20,413 nt of DNA, taken from positions 1 through 20,413 of the forward strand of contig CAAGIL010000240.1 of NCBI GenBank assembly GCA_900769905.1, in the 5' to 3' direction. Position numbers and translations under genes: made by a program. Source of the stretch: Rikenellaceae bacterium. GTDB lineage: Bacteria; Bacteroidota; Bacteroidia; Bacteroidales; UBA932. The notes beneath the pieces are model-generated. The model was not told the origin of the DNA. It worked only from the letters and a program-made list of their open reading frames with translations, and did not search any database. Shown here one piece after another: positions 6,867-14,685 of this stretch. Positions within the stretch are counted from its first letter, which is position 1. Every line of letters starts with the position of its first letter.

Positions 6867-7904
6867 TTAAAGTGTCACTTCAGGCCATCCTTCCTCAGTC
6901 CAGAATATTTCTCTTATGAGCAGTTTGGAACGATAGTCGTAATCCCTGTCATAACCGTGCAAGAACATATAGTCCTTGCCGTCGAAATTAACCACAGCGC
7001 AGTGACCTGCACCGGGATAACGTTCGTTTCCGCTTACGACTACGGTTCCCCTGCCTTCCATCAGCAAACCGCCGTCCTTGTCGAGGTACGGGCCAGTAAC
7101 ATTCTTAGAACGGCCTACCATAACCTTATATGTGCTATTCGCACCACGGCAGCATAAGTCGTACGATACGAAAAGATAATAATAGTCTCCGTGCCTGAAA
7201 ATAAACGGTGCCTCCACGGCCCCATCACCAGGATCAAAATCCTTGCCCCGGGGGTCTGATTTAATACCATCCTCGGTACCTGATATCGCGCGTGCAGTAC
7301 CTTCAGGCCTGCGGCATACCGGATACCATTCCTGAGGTTCCGCAATACGCAGGAAGGAATCATCAAGTCTGAACATCTTTATCCCGCGCCAGAAAGAGCC
7401 GAAAACAAGCCAACCGGTTCCGTCATCGTCAAGAACAACATTGGCATCTATTGCATTCCATTCGTCCCTTCCCGGTATGGATTCAACTATCATCCCGTGA
7501 TCCTCCCATTTATAGTCCGGAGATTCTGGGTTCAGGGTCTTGTTTGTGGACACTCCAATTGCGGATATATTGCGTCCAAACACAGAATAGGAATAATAAA
7601 CATAGTATTGCCCGTTGATATATTGTACATCCGGAGCCCATGGCATACCCTTGAACCCCTTGTCAGCAGCCCATTGAGGGGTCTGTTCAAGTACACGTCC
7701 CTCGAAACGCCAGGTCTTCATATCAGCGGATGACATAATGCCCATTCCCGTAGTAAGGACATAGTATCTTCCGTCGCAAAAGGCGGCAACGGGATCGTGG
7801 GCATCAGGATACTCGAATTCCGCTCCTCTGCGGTTCGGCTGAGCAGAAGCATAAAAGACAGTCAACGAGATTATGAATGAAACAAGTAAATGTTTTATAT
7901 TCAT
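6867..7904 (-). CDS. Glycoside hydrolase family 43, arabinan endo-1,5-alpha-L-arabinosidase-like, exported
   Basis: 345 residues from the ATG at 7904, which is followed by a clean signal peptide (MNIKHLLVSFIISLTVFYASA). A longer in-frame extension exists but runs into the preceding gene and lacks a signal sequence, so it was rejected. The five-bladed propeller residues of GH43 are visible: general base Asp37 in PDAHDPV, pKa-modulating Asp153 in WNAIDANVVLDDDG, catalytic acid Glu231 in DGAVEAPFIF, and His301 in PGAGHCAV, which usually lies near the central metal site. The WNAIDANVV and GHCAVV patterns are typical of arabinan-cleaving GH43 members. With no lipobox it is expected to be periplasmic, degrading imported arabino-oligosaccharides. 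It lies 13 nt after the preceding GH43 gene and 18 nt before the GH3 gene, in one operon. Exact specificity (endo or exo) is not certain. Confidence 0.92.
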   Translation of the reverse strand: MNIKHLLVSFIISLTVFYASAQPNRRGAEFEYPDAHDPVAAFCDGRYYVLTTGMGIMSSADMKTWRFEGRVLEQTPQWAADKGFKGMPWAPDVQYINGQYYVYYSYSVFGRNISAIGVSTNKTLNPESPDYKWEDHGMIVESIPGRDEWNAIDANVVLDDDGTGWLVFGSFWRGIKMFRLDDSFLRIAEPQEWYPVCRRPEGTARAISGTEDGIKSDPRGKDFDPGDGAVEAPFIFRHGDYYYLFVSYDLCCRGANSTYKVMVGRSKNVTGPYLDKDGGLLMEGRGTVVVSGNERYPGAGHCAVVNFDGKDYMFLHGYDRDYDYRSKLLIREIFWTEEGWPEVTL

Positions 7905-7917
7905 AATATTCAAATAT

Positions 7918-9606
7918 TTATTCAACTTTCTTTCCCCAAAGCGTGGCGTTGAGGCTCTTGTCCGTGCCGGCATAAACCAGGGTCGCGCAACGGGGGCTCG
8001 CCTCCCAGTCTGCTTCCCTCTCCACGCAAACCACGTAATTGCCGAGGGTAAGCTGCTGTTTTGCCTCGTCAAAGGACCACTTGCCCTCCAGGGCTCCCGT
8101 CATGGTTCCGTCCTTCTTGAGCACGAGATCGGAAGAGGTGTCCTGCTTTGCGTACTGGTATTCGAGCTTGATATGCTCCCAGCGGCCGGCTATTTCATCC
8201 TTGGTAATCTTTTTCGCAGGTATGCCGGCGTAGCGCTCAGGCAGGGCTATAGGCCATAGATTGTCAGGCTCGGATGCCGAAGCCGGGCACCAGACGATGC
8301 GGCGTATGTGGCCCATCATTATGGCGTTGCTGAAAGGATTGCCGCCCACGTTTGCAGGCAGACGGCCCTGGGATGCGTAGAACCACTCGTCCGTACCTTC
8401 TTTCTTGAATATGCAGCAGTGGGAAATACCTACCCAGCCGTAGCCTTTGCTGAACCTGTACGGGTGGGTGACAATAGGATAGCAGTCTCCCCTGCCGTTG
8501 GTGAAGTTGCGGCCGGTGATGTCGTAGTACGGTCCCTCTATGCTGGTGCTGCGCACGACTCTGGTGTTGTACGGTACGTCCAGGCCGTCGTAGGCCATAA
8601 AGAGGTAGTAGTACCCGTCTTTATAAATAATCTCGGGAGCCTCGCTTCCCTGCCACCTGGAACCGGCGGTACGCGTCCCCACCCTAATGCCGTAACGGGC
8701 GGTAAGATCTTCAACGCTGTCCGCCCAGGGATTTCCCAGAGGCGCATTGACAGGCTTGCCGCTTGCAGGATCGATTTCCAGCAGGGCGAAGCCGCTGTGC
8801 CAGGAGCCGTGGATGAGGTAGTGTTTGCCGCTGTTCTCGTCCACAATGTAAGTAGGGTCGATGGCATTGTAGTAGAAGTAGCCGTTCCAGTCGTTGGTGC
8901 TGCTTCTGGTCCATCCGTCGCGGCCGAGGTCAGAAGATGAACAGGTCACAAAACCCTTGTCCTCCCACACCGCATTGGCCGGGTCAGTGCTCTCGCACAT
9001 CCCGATGAAGGCCCTTTCGGTCCAGCTGCCGTCAAAGGCGGCCGAGGTCCTGTTGCCGCTCTTGATGTAGTTGTCCACCACGATGCAGTAATACATCCTG
9101 AGTCTCTCGCTTCCTCCCACCTTCACATTCCTGACCACCGGTGCCCAGTAGCCGTAGGAAATGTTCTTCGGGTCGATAGCAGGAAGGTTCATCCGGGAGC
9201 GGATCTGATTCAGGGAATCCGCAACCCAGGCCGGGGCATCATTCATAGGACCGGCAACATAGGTCCAGTTCACCAGGTCCTTGGACCTCTTGCCCTGGAA
9301 ATGCCTGCCTTTGGTAGCCTGCTCGTGGGCATTGCCATAGGAAGCATCGGTGCCGTAAAGATAATAGTAACCGTTGTAGTACGCGATGGAAGGATCGTGT
9401 ACATTGGCGAGATTCCACTTTGTGTGGTTCTCCCAGGAAGCGATGGCGGAATAGTCGTCATCATAATCAGGAATGCTGATTTCCTGATTATCAGTGTTTT
9501 CATTACCGGTCTTGATACCGGTGCCCTCCGACGGATCCTTGCAGGAGGAAAGAACTGCAAGAAGCGCACAGCAAAGGAGGGTTGGATAGCGATTGGTTTT
9601 TAACAT
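7918..9606 (-). CDS. Glycoside hydrolase family 43 lipoprotein (probable surface endo-arabinanase)
   Basis: 562 residues from the ATG at 9606. The N-terminus is a lipoprotein signal peptide with lipobox LSSC (Cys22) followed by an acidic, flexible linker (about 23-60), which suggests outer-membrane and possibly cell-surface display. GH43 residues are Asp71 in NVHDPSIAYYNGYYYLYGT, Asp250 in YNAIDPTYIV, and Glu322 in GSEAPEIIYKDGYYYLF. A C-terminal beta domain (about 480-562, from AGRWEHIKLEYQY to the end) matches the GH43-associated C-terminal module. This architecture occurs in surface endo-arabinanases of Bacteroides PULs, so initial attack on arabinan is the likely role. The gene follows susD by 72 nt, a gap that holds a terminator-like hairpin. 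A longer GTG-started reading (from 9651) would translate that hairpin and spoil the signal peptide, so it was not used. Confidence 0.92.
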   Translation of the reverse strand: MLKTNRYPTLLCCALLAVLSSCKDPSEGTGIKTGNENTDNQEISIPDYDDDYSAIASWENHTKWNLANVHDPSIAYYNGYYYLYGTDASYGNAHEQATKGRHFQGKRSKDLVNWTYVAGPMNDAPAWVADSLNQIRSRMNLPAIDPKNISYGYWAPVVRNVKVGGSERLRMYYCIVVDNYIKSGNRTSAAFDGSWTERAFIGMCESTDPANAVWEDKGFVTCSSSDLGRDGWTRSSTNDWNGYFYYNAIDPTYIVDENSGKHYLIHGSWHSGFALLEIDPASGKPVNAPLGNPWADSVEDLTARYGIRVGTRTAGSRWQGSEAPEIIYKDGYYYLFMAYDGLDVPYNTRVVRSTSIEGPYYDITGRNFTNGRGDCYPIVTHPYRFSKGYGWVGISHCCIFKKEGTDEWFYASQGRLPANVGGNPFSNAIMMGHIRRIVWCPASASEPDNLWPIALPERYAGIPAKKITKDEIAGRWEHIKLEYQYAKQDTSSDLVLKKDGTMTGALEGKWSFDEAKQQLTLGNYVVCVEREADWEASPRCATLVYAGTDKSLNATLWGKKVE

Positions 9607-9624
9607 AATGCAATAAAACAAAAA

Positions 9625-9652
9625 TGTGGAGACGAGTTGCTTCGTCTCCACA
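9625..9652 (-). terminator. Terminator-like hairpin between susD and the GH43 lipoprotein gene
   Basis: On the minus strand TGTGGAGACGA, loop AGCAAC, TCGTCTCCACA form a perfect 11-bp stem, followed by TTTTGTTTTATT. It starts 26 nt after the susD stop and ends 18 nt before the next ATG. A partial terminator or RNA-stability hairpin here would make susCD transcripts more abundant than those of the enzymes downstream. The structure is certain; its effect is inferred. Confidence 0.75.
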
Positions 9653-9678
9653 AATTTATAAAAATAACTCGAAAAATC

Positions 9679-11439
9679 CTATTTGCCCAAATCATATACA
9701 GGATGCACGCTCCATTTTGCCAGGAACTCGGCAGAGTTGTCCACATTGTTGTTGGCGGAGTTGCCTGTAAGATTAGGATTTGCGTTGAGGGTGCTGGTTG
9801 CCATAGGGAAATACTCGTGACCCTTGGCGTAGAACTGGAAGGATGACTTTTCCCAGGTATCCGGTGTAAGTTCCTGAGTATGGTCCTTGTCCGTACCGAG
9901 CACGTATGCTCCGTGAACCATAAGCTGGTCCAGACGGCCCTGATCGTAGAAGAATCCCCATCTGATAAGGTCTATGCCACGACCGTTCTCGCAACCGAAC
10001 TCCTTCGGACGCTCCACGTTGGCAATCTGCTCGAAAAGGGCATCCTTTGAAGGGAAGTCTTCGAGTTTGAGACCAGGAAGAGCTACGCGGTTGCGTACCT
10101 GGTTGATGTAGTCGATGGCTGTCTGGGTAGGTCCGTTGAGTTCGTTCTCACACTCTGCTGCGCGCAGGAGCACATCGCTGTAGCGCATCAGGCGAAGATT
10201 GATGCCGCAGTGCAGACCGGTCACGATGGTACTGCATACATCGTAGCGGGCGTAGGTAAACTTGGCGATGGCTATGCCGCCCTGGGTTGCATTGGAGAAA
10301 GGAGTAGCGCTGACCGGCTCCTGATAGATGACGTTCTTTCTCGGATCTCCTCCAGGATATGCGGCTGTCTTTGCTCCTGTATAGCTGTCATACTCCGGCT
10401 CATAAGATGCTGCGGTGTAGTAAAGCCTCGGATCGAGGGTACCGTCGGTGCACCTTTCGGCCTTGAAGAGGTTGTAGAGCCAAGGGGAGATGGCGAGGTC
10501 AGCCCAGCTGCCGTACGCTGCGGGAGCGTAGTTGGACTCGACCGCGTGGCCCTGGGTGGCATTGATGGAGATGTTGACCGGAGTCCACTCCTCGTCGGTG
10601 CCTCCCTTGCCGTAATCGAGATATCCTACCTCGAAGAGGCTCTCCTCATTGTACTCTTTGTCGCCCTCGGCGAAGTTGTCGCCATAATCGGCAACGAGGG
10701 CATAGTGGCCGTAGGTTCCGGCAATAATGTCCTTCAGGACCGCATAAGCCTCCTGATACCTGTGCTGGAACATCAGGGAACGCGCATAGTAACCGGCTGC
10801 CGCACCGCAGGTTGCGCGTCCTTTCTCCCAGTTGCTGTCATCGCGTGAAGGGAGCAGCTGCATAGCTTCCTCAAGGTCGGCGTCAATCTGTGCGAAAACA
10901 TCCTCCTGAGGAGCATTCTCGGCATACATGGTCTTGATTGAAGAGTACTGCGAGTAATCCACGAACAGAGGCACGCTCTGGTAGTAGGTAGCAAGAGTAT
11001 AGTAGGCAAGAGCCCTGAGGAAGAGAGCCTGCCCCTTGATTTTCGCATAAGCATCATCGCTGAGATTGGCCACGTCAACCTTTGAAAGCACGAAATTGCA
11101 GCGGTTCACCACGTGGTAGCAGTCACGCCATATCCACTGGTTTCCGATTTCATCATCCTGAGGAATATTGAGACAGTCATAGCCGTAGTACCACTGCTGA
11201 GAGGAATTCCAGACCTCATCGCCGCGCACGGCATCCATCGTGTAACCCACGCGGGCAAAGGTCCCCTCGAGACGGATTCTGTTGTAGCAGGCGATGACAG
11301 CCTCCTGAAGATCCGACTCGTTGTTGCCGAAGTCGTAGGTGGTCTGGTTGTTCGGGTTCTTCAAATTGAGCAGCTCGTCGCAGGACACAGTTCCGGCAAT
11401 GAGGGCCAAAGCTGAGAGAACTATAGATATCTTTTTCAT
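9679..11439 (-). CDS. susD: SusD/RagB-family surface glycan-binding lipoprotein
   Basis: 586 residues, a usual SusD length. It starts with a lipoprotein signal (MKKISIVLSALALIAGTVSC, lipobox Cys20). The SusD-type N-terminal helical (TPR-like) region includes RCNFVLSKVD and GQALFLRALAYYTLATYY, and the RagB/SusD C-terminal region includes LRYSDVLLRAAECENELNG, INQVRNRVALPGL and FQFYAKGHEYFPMATSTLNANPNL in separate stretches. SusD forms the lid of the SusC transporter and binds the glycan at the cell surface. The gene follows susC by 30 nt, as expected for a co-transcribed pair. The susD symbol denotes family membership, not starch specificity; the ligand here is more likely arabinan-type. Confidence 0.95.
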   Translation of the reverse strand: MKKISIVLSALALIAGTVSCDELLNLKNPNNQTTYDFGNNESDLQEAVIACYNRIRLEGTFARVGYTMDAVRGDEVWNSSQQWYYGYDCLNIPQDDEIGNQWIWRDCYHVVNRCNFVLSKVDVANLSDDAYAKIKGQALFLRALAYYTLATYYQSVPLFVDYSQYSSIKTMYAENAPQEDVFAQIDADLEEAMQLLPSRDDSNWEKGRATCGAAAGYYARSLMFQHRYQEAYAVLKDIIAGTYGHYALVADYGDNFAEGDKEYNEESLFEVGYLDYGKGGTDEEWTPVNISINATQGHAVESNYAPAAYGSWADLAISPWLYNLFKAERCTDGTLDPRLYYTAASYEPEYDSYTGAKTAAYPGGDPRKNVIYQEPVSATPFSNATQGGIAIAKFTYARYDVCSTIVTGLHCGINLRLMRYSDVLLRAAECENELNGPTQTAIDYINQVRNRVALPGLKLEDFPSKDALFEQIANVERPKEFGCENGRGIDLIRWGFFYDQGRLDQLMVHGAYVLGTDKDHTQELTPDTWEKSSFQFYAKGHEYFPMATSTLNANPNLTGNSANNNVDNSAEFLAKWSVHPVYDLGK

Positions 11440-11469
11440 ATTAATCCAAATATTAAATCGTTAGACCTC

Positions 11470-14400
11470 TTAGAATGAAAGTTTTACACCACACATAACG
11501 GTAAGAGGGGTAGGATAGGAGCAATAGTTGAAACCCGGAGTGAAAGTACCGCCGGCAAAGTCGATGTTGTAGCCTCTGTACTTTGAGATGGTGGCAAGAT
11601 TCTGGCCGGACACATAGAAGCGGAGGCCGCTGATCACGTCATTGAACCACTTGTCAGGGAAGTTGTAGCCGATTTCAACATTGGCGATTTTCCAATATGA
11701 GCCGTTCTGCAGATAGCGGGAACTGAACATGTCGTTGGTAATGGAGCCGTTGCTCTTGTAATATACGGCAGGAACATTGGAGTTCGGGTTCTCAGGAGTC
11801 CATGCATTGAGGAGTTCCACGCTCTTGTTGGTGATGCCGTAGGAGCTGCGAAGCACCATATCCACGAAGTCAATTACCTGGAAGCCTGCTGCACCATAGG
11901 TAGATACGCTGAGGTCGAAGCCCTTGTACTCGAGTCTGAAGCTCAGGCCGAACTGAACCTTAGGCATACCGCTGCCTATGATCTGCTGGTCCTTGCTGGT
12001 AATCTCGCCGTCGTTGTCGATGTCCTTGTAGGCTACGTCTCCCGGCTGTGCACCGTTCTGGTTCACGTGGATTCCCTCATCATTGACGCGGTTGTCAATC
12101 TCATCCTGAGAGCGGAAAATTCCCTCATAGACATAGCCGTAAAACTGGCCTACTTCCTTGCCCACCTCAGTGCGGCAGTAGCCGTCATTGCGCGCAAGTT
12201 CACCCATACCGAGAGCGGTAACGGTATTCTTTGGAAGGGTGAGATTGGCAGAAACCTCATAGAGAAGCTCGTGCTTGTAGTTGTGGTAGTTCAGGGCAAG
12301 TTCGAGACCGGTGTTGCGCATTGAAGCCGCATTCATCGTCACGGTACCGTTGGTGGCGCCAGCCTCTGCCGGCACTGCCACGCTGTAAAGAAGATCCTCG
12401 GAACGGGAGTCATACCAGTCGGCGTTGAACTCGAGGTCACCGTTGAACATTGCGTAATCGAGACCTATGTCGAGGGTCTTTTTCATTTCCCACTTGAGGG
12501 CAGTGTTCACGTAGTTGGAAATTGCAGAGCCGGTAACCTTGTTGCCGCCGAAGTTGTAGGTGTAGTTGCCGCGCTGCATCACATCCATGAACTGGTAATC
12601 ACCGATGTTCTCGTTACCGAGCACACCATAGCTGGCGCGGAGCTTGAGCAGGCTTACGAGCCTCTTGTCCACATTGAAGAAACCTTCCTTGTCTATACGC
12701 CAGCCGGCTGAGAAGGACGGGAACCATCCCCAGTGGTCGTCGTAGGAAAGACGGGAGGAACCGTCCCTTCGTATCGTAGCCTGGAAGAGGTACTTGCCGT
12801 CGTAGTCATAGTTGAGACGTCCGATATAGGAGGCAAGTACGTGTTCGCTCTCGTAGGATGAGGCCTTGTAGGACTCGGCATTGCCTACCTGGAGATAGTA
12901 AGGCTCAGGCATGGAAACTCCGATTCCGGTGAGGTTATGGTAGGACTCACGCTCGTAGGTGATACCCGCAACTGCGTTGAGATGGTGCTTCCCGAAGTTG
13001 CCGTCGTAAGTGAGGTAGTTCTCCACGAGTCCGTCGGTATAGCTTCTGTACCCTTCGGTGAGCGTCTCATTGCTCTTGGAAAGATAGTTGGTATTGCTCT
13101 GAATGAACGCAGGGATAAAGGTAAAGTCCTTGCACCAGGTCTTGCTGTAGGAAAGATTCAGGTTGTAGTTGAGACTGTGGTTTGCAGACTCAGCACCGAA
13201 CATTCCAAGGAGGTCAACCGTAGCAGAACCAGTAGCGACAAGCCTGTCCACGGTGGTATTCCTTTCGATAAGGTTGTTGGTGAGCAGAGGATTGGTCATA
13301 CGGATATCTCCGTGCTGCAGCTCGTTGTAGGTGCCGTAGCCGTAGGAGTCGTAGGAGTACTCTGAAGCCGCATTCAGGCTGCCGTCGAGACACCAGGAAC
13401 CAGGGTCATAGGCCTTGATGCTAGGAGGCATAAGCAGGGCGGACGCCATCACAGGATACTGGGTTCCGTAGAGGCCCTGCACATACTCGTTGGCGTTGCT
13501 CAGGGACATATTGTCCTGGAGGCTGTGCGAGTAAACGACACCGGTCTTGAACTTGATGAATTTCACATCCATCGTGTTGTTGACACGGACGGTGAAACGG
13601 TCGTAGTTAGGACCTGCTCCCTCAAGGGTTCCCTTCTGGCTAAAGTAGTCGAGGCCTATGTTATAGGCATTGTTCTCACCGCCGCCCGAAAGGTTGACAT
13701 TGTGGTTCTGGCGGACGCCGAGCTTGAACATCTCGTCGAACCAATCGGTGTTGATTTCGTTCGGATCGAGGTAGTTTTCGCTGCCCACAATGTATCCCTC
13801 CGGAGGGGTCATTCCGTTGTTGGCGAAAGCCATACGCACAAATTCCCCGTACTGGGTCGCATCCATCACTTCATATACGCCTTTCTTGATTTTATCTATA
13901 CCGGCATATCCGGAATAGTCTACCCTCATAGGCTGGTTCTTTTTGCCGCCCTTGGTAGTGATGATGACCACGCCGTTGGCTGCACGGGAACCGTAAATTG
14001 CCGCTGCGGATGCATCCTTGAGCACCTGGATGGTCTCGATATCGTTAGGAGAGAAGTCGCGGATTGACGTTCCCATCGGCACGCCGTCGATTACATAAAG
14101 AGGGCTGGTGTCACCGAAACTGCCCAGACCGCGGATGCGGACTGCAGGGTCGGCACCAGGCTGACCGTCGGAAGTAATCTGAACACCGGCAACCTTTCCT
14201 TCGAGCATTGATGAGATGTTGCTGTGGGACACCTTCTTCATCTCGTCGGCATCAACTATGGAGACTGAACCGGTGAGGTCCACCTTCTTGGTGGTACCGT
14301 AACCGATTACGACAATCTGGTCGAGAAGAGTGCTGTCGGTCTTGAGGATGAGGACACCGAGGTCCGCACGGCTGTTGACCGCCACCTCAAGGGTAGTGAA

Positions 14401-14667
14401 ACCTATGGAACTGATTTCAAGTACGGCATTTGCCGGCACCTGAAGGGTGAAGTAACCGTCGAAGTCGGTTGCCGTGCCGTTTGAAGTGCCTTTTACCATT
14501 ACGCCGGCTCCGAGCACAGGCTCACCTGTATCGTCGACGACCTGGCCCTTGACGGTGATTTTGTCCGCCTGGATATTCTGTTCCAAAGACAGGGTTGCAT
14601 TCGCCATTGCGACAGGTGAAGCCGCAATCAGGCAAAGAAATGCAAGTGTTGCTATATATTTTTTCAT
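11470..14667 (-). CDS. susC: SusC/RagA-family TonB-dependent oligosaccharide transporter
   Basis: 1065 residues with a signal peptide (MKKYIATLAFLCLIAASPVAMA). A carboxypeptidase-regulatory-like beta domain follows (about 37-115, ITVKGQVVDDTGEPVLGAGV), then the plug domain (about 120-240) with QIVVIGYGTTKKVDLTGSV, GLGSFGDTSPLYVIDGVP and AAIYGSRAANGVVIITTKGG. The remainder is a 22-strand-type barrel ending in an aromatic residue (GVKLSF), as usual for Omp85-inserted porins. The KDIDNDGEITSKDQ segment is a common SusC feature. It imports oligosaccharides across the outer membrane using TonB energy. Unusually, the accessory glycan-binding gene is upstream (18 nt) rather than downstream of susD. 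No promoter-like gap precedes it, so it relies on the GH51 promoter or one inside the upstream gene. Confidence 0.96.
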   Translation of the reverse strand: MKKYIATLAFLCLIAASPVAMANATLSLEQNIQADKITVKGQVVDDTGEPVLGAGVMVKGTSNGTATDFDGYFTLQVPANAVLEISSIGFTTLEVAVNSRADLGVLILKTDSTLLDQIVVIGYGTTKKVDLTGSVSIVDADEMKKVSHSNISSMLEGKVAGVQITSDGQPGADPAVRIRGLGSFGDTSPLYVIDGVPMGTSIRDFSPNDIETIQVLKDASAAAIYGSRAANGVVIITTKGGKKNQPMRVDYSGYAGIDKIKKGVYEVMDATQYGEFVRMAFANNGMTPPEGYIVGSENYLDPNEINTDWFDEMFKLGVRQNHNVNLSGGGENNAYNIGLDYFSQKGTLEGAGPNYDRFTVRVNNTMDVKFIKFKTGVVYSHSLQDNMSLSNANEYVQGLYGTQYPVMASALLMPPSIKAYDPGSWCLDGSLNAASEYSYDSYGYGTYNELQHGDIRMTNPLLTNNLIERNTTVDRLVATGSATVDLLGMFGAESANHSLNYNLNLSYSKTWCKDFTFIPAFIQSNTNYLSKSNETLTEGYRSYTDGLVENYLTYDGNFGKHHLNAVAGITYERESYHNLTGIGVSMPEPYYLQVGNAESYKASSYESEHVLASYIGRLNYDYDGKYLFQATIRRDGSSRLSYDDHWGWFPSFSAGWRIDKEGFFNVDKRLVSLLKLRASYGVLGNENIGDYQFMDVMQRGNYTYNFGGNKVTGSAISNYVNTALKWEMKKTLDIGLDYAMFNGDLEFNADWYDSRSEDLLYSVAVPAEAGATNGTVTMNAASMRNTGLELALNYHNYKHELLYEVSANLTLPKNTVTALGMGELARNDGYCRTEVGKEVGQFYGYVYEGIFRSQDEIDNRVNDEGIHVNQNGAQPGDVAYKDIDNDGEITSKDQQIIGSGMPKVQFGLSFRLEYKGFDLSVSTYGAAGFQVIDFVDMVLRSSYGITNKSVELLNAWTPENPNSNVPAVYYKSNGSITNDMFSSRYLQNGSYWKIANVEIGYNFPDKWFNDVISGLRFYVSGQNLATISKYRGYNIDFAGGTFTPGFNYCSYPTPLTVMCGVKLSF

Positions 14668-14685
14668 ATCGGCGTATTCTATTGA

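Noticed and set aside
7905..8072. Upstream extension of the second GH43 gene into the first
   Set aside because: It overlaps the end of the upstream GH43 gene and lacks a signal peptide; ATG 7904 is followed directly by one.
9607..9651. GTG-started N-terminal extension of the GH43 lipoprotein
   Set aside because: It would translate through the terminator-like hairpin and displace the lipoprotein signal peptide; the ATG at 9606 gives a proper lipobox at Cys22.
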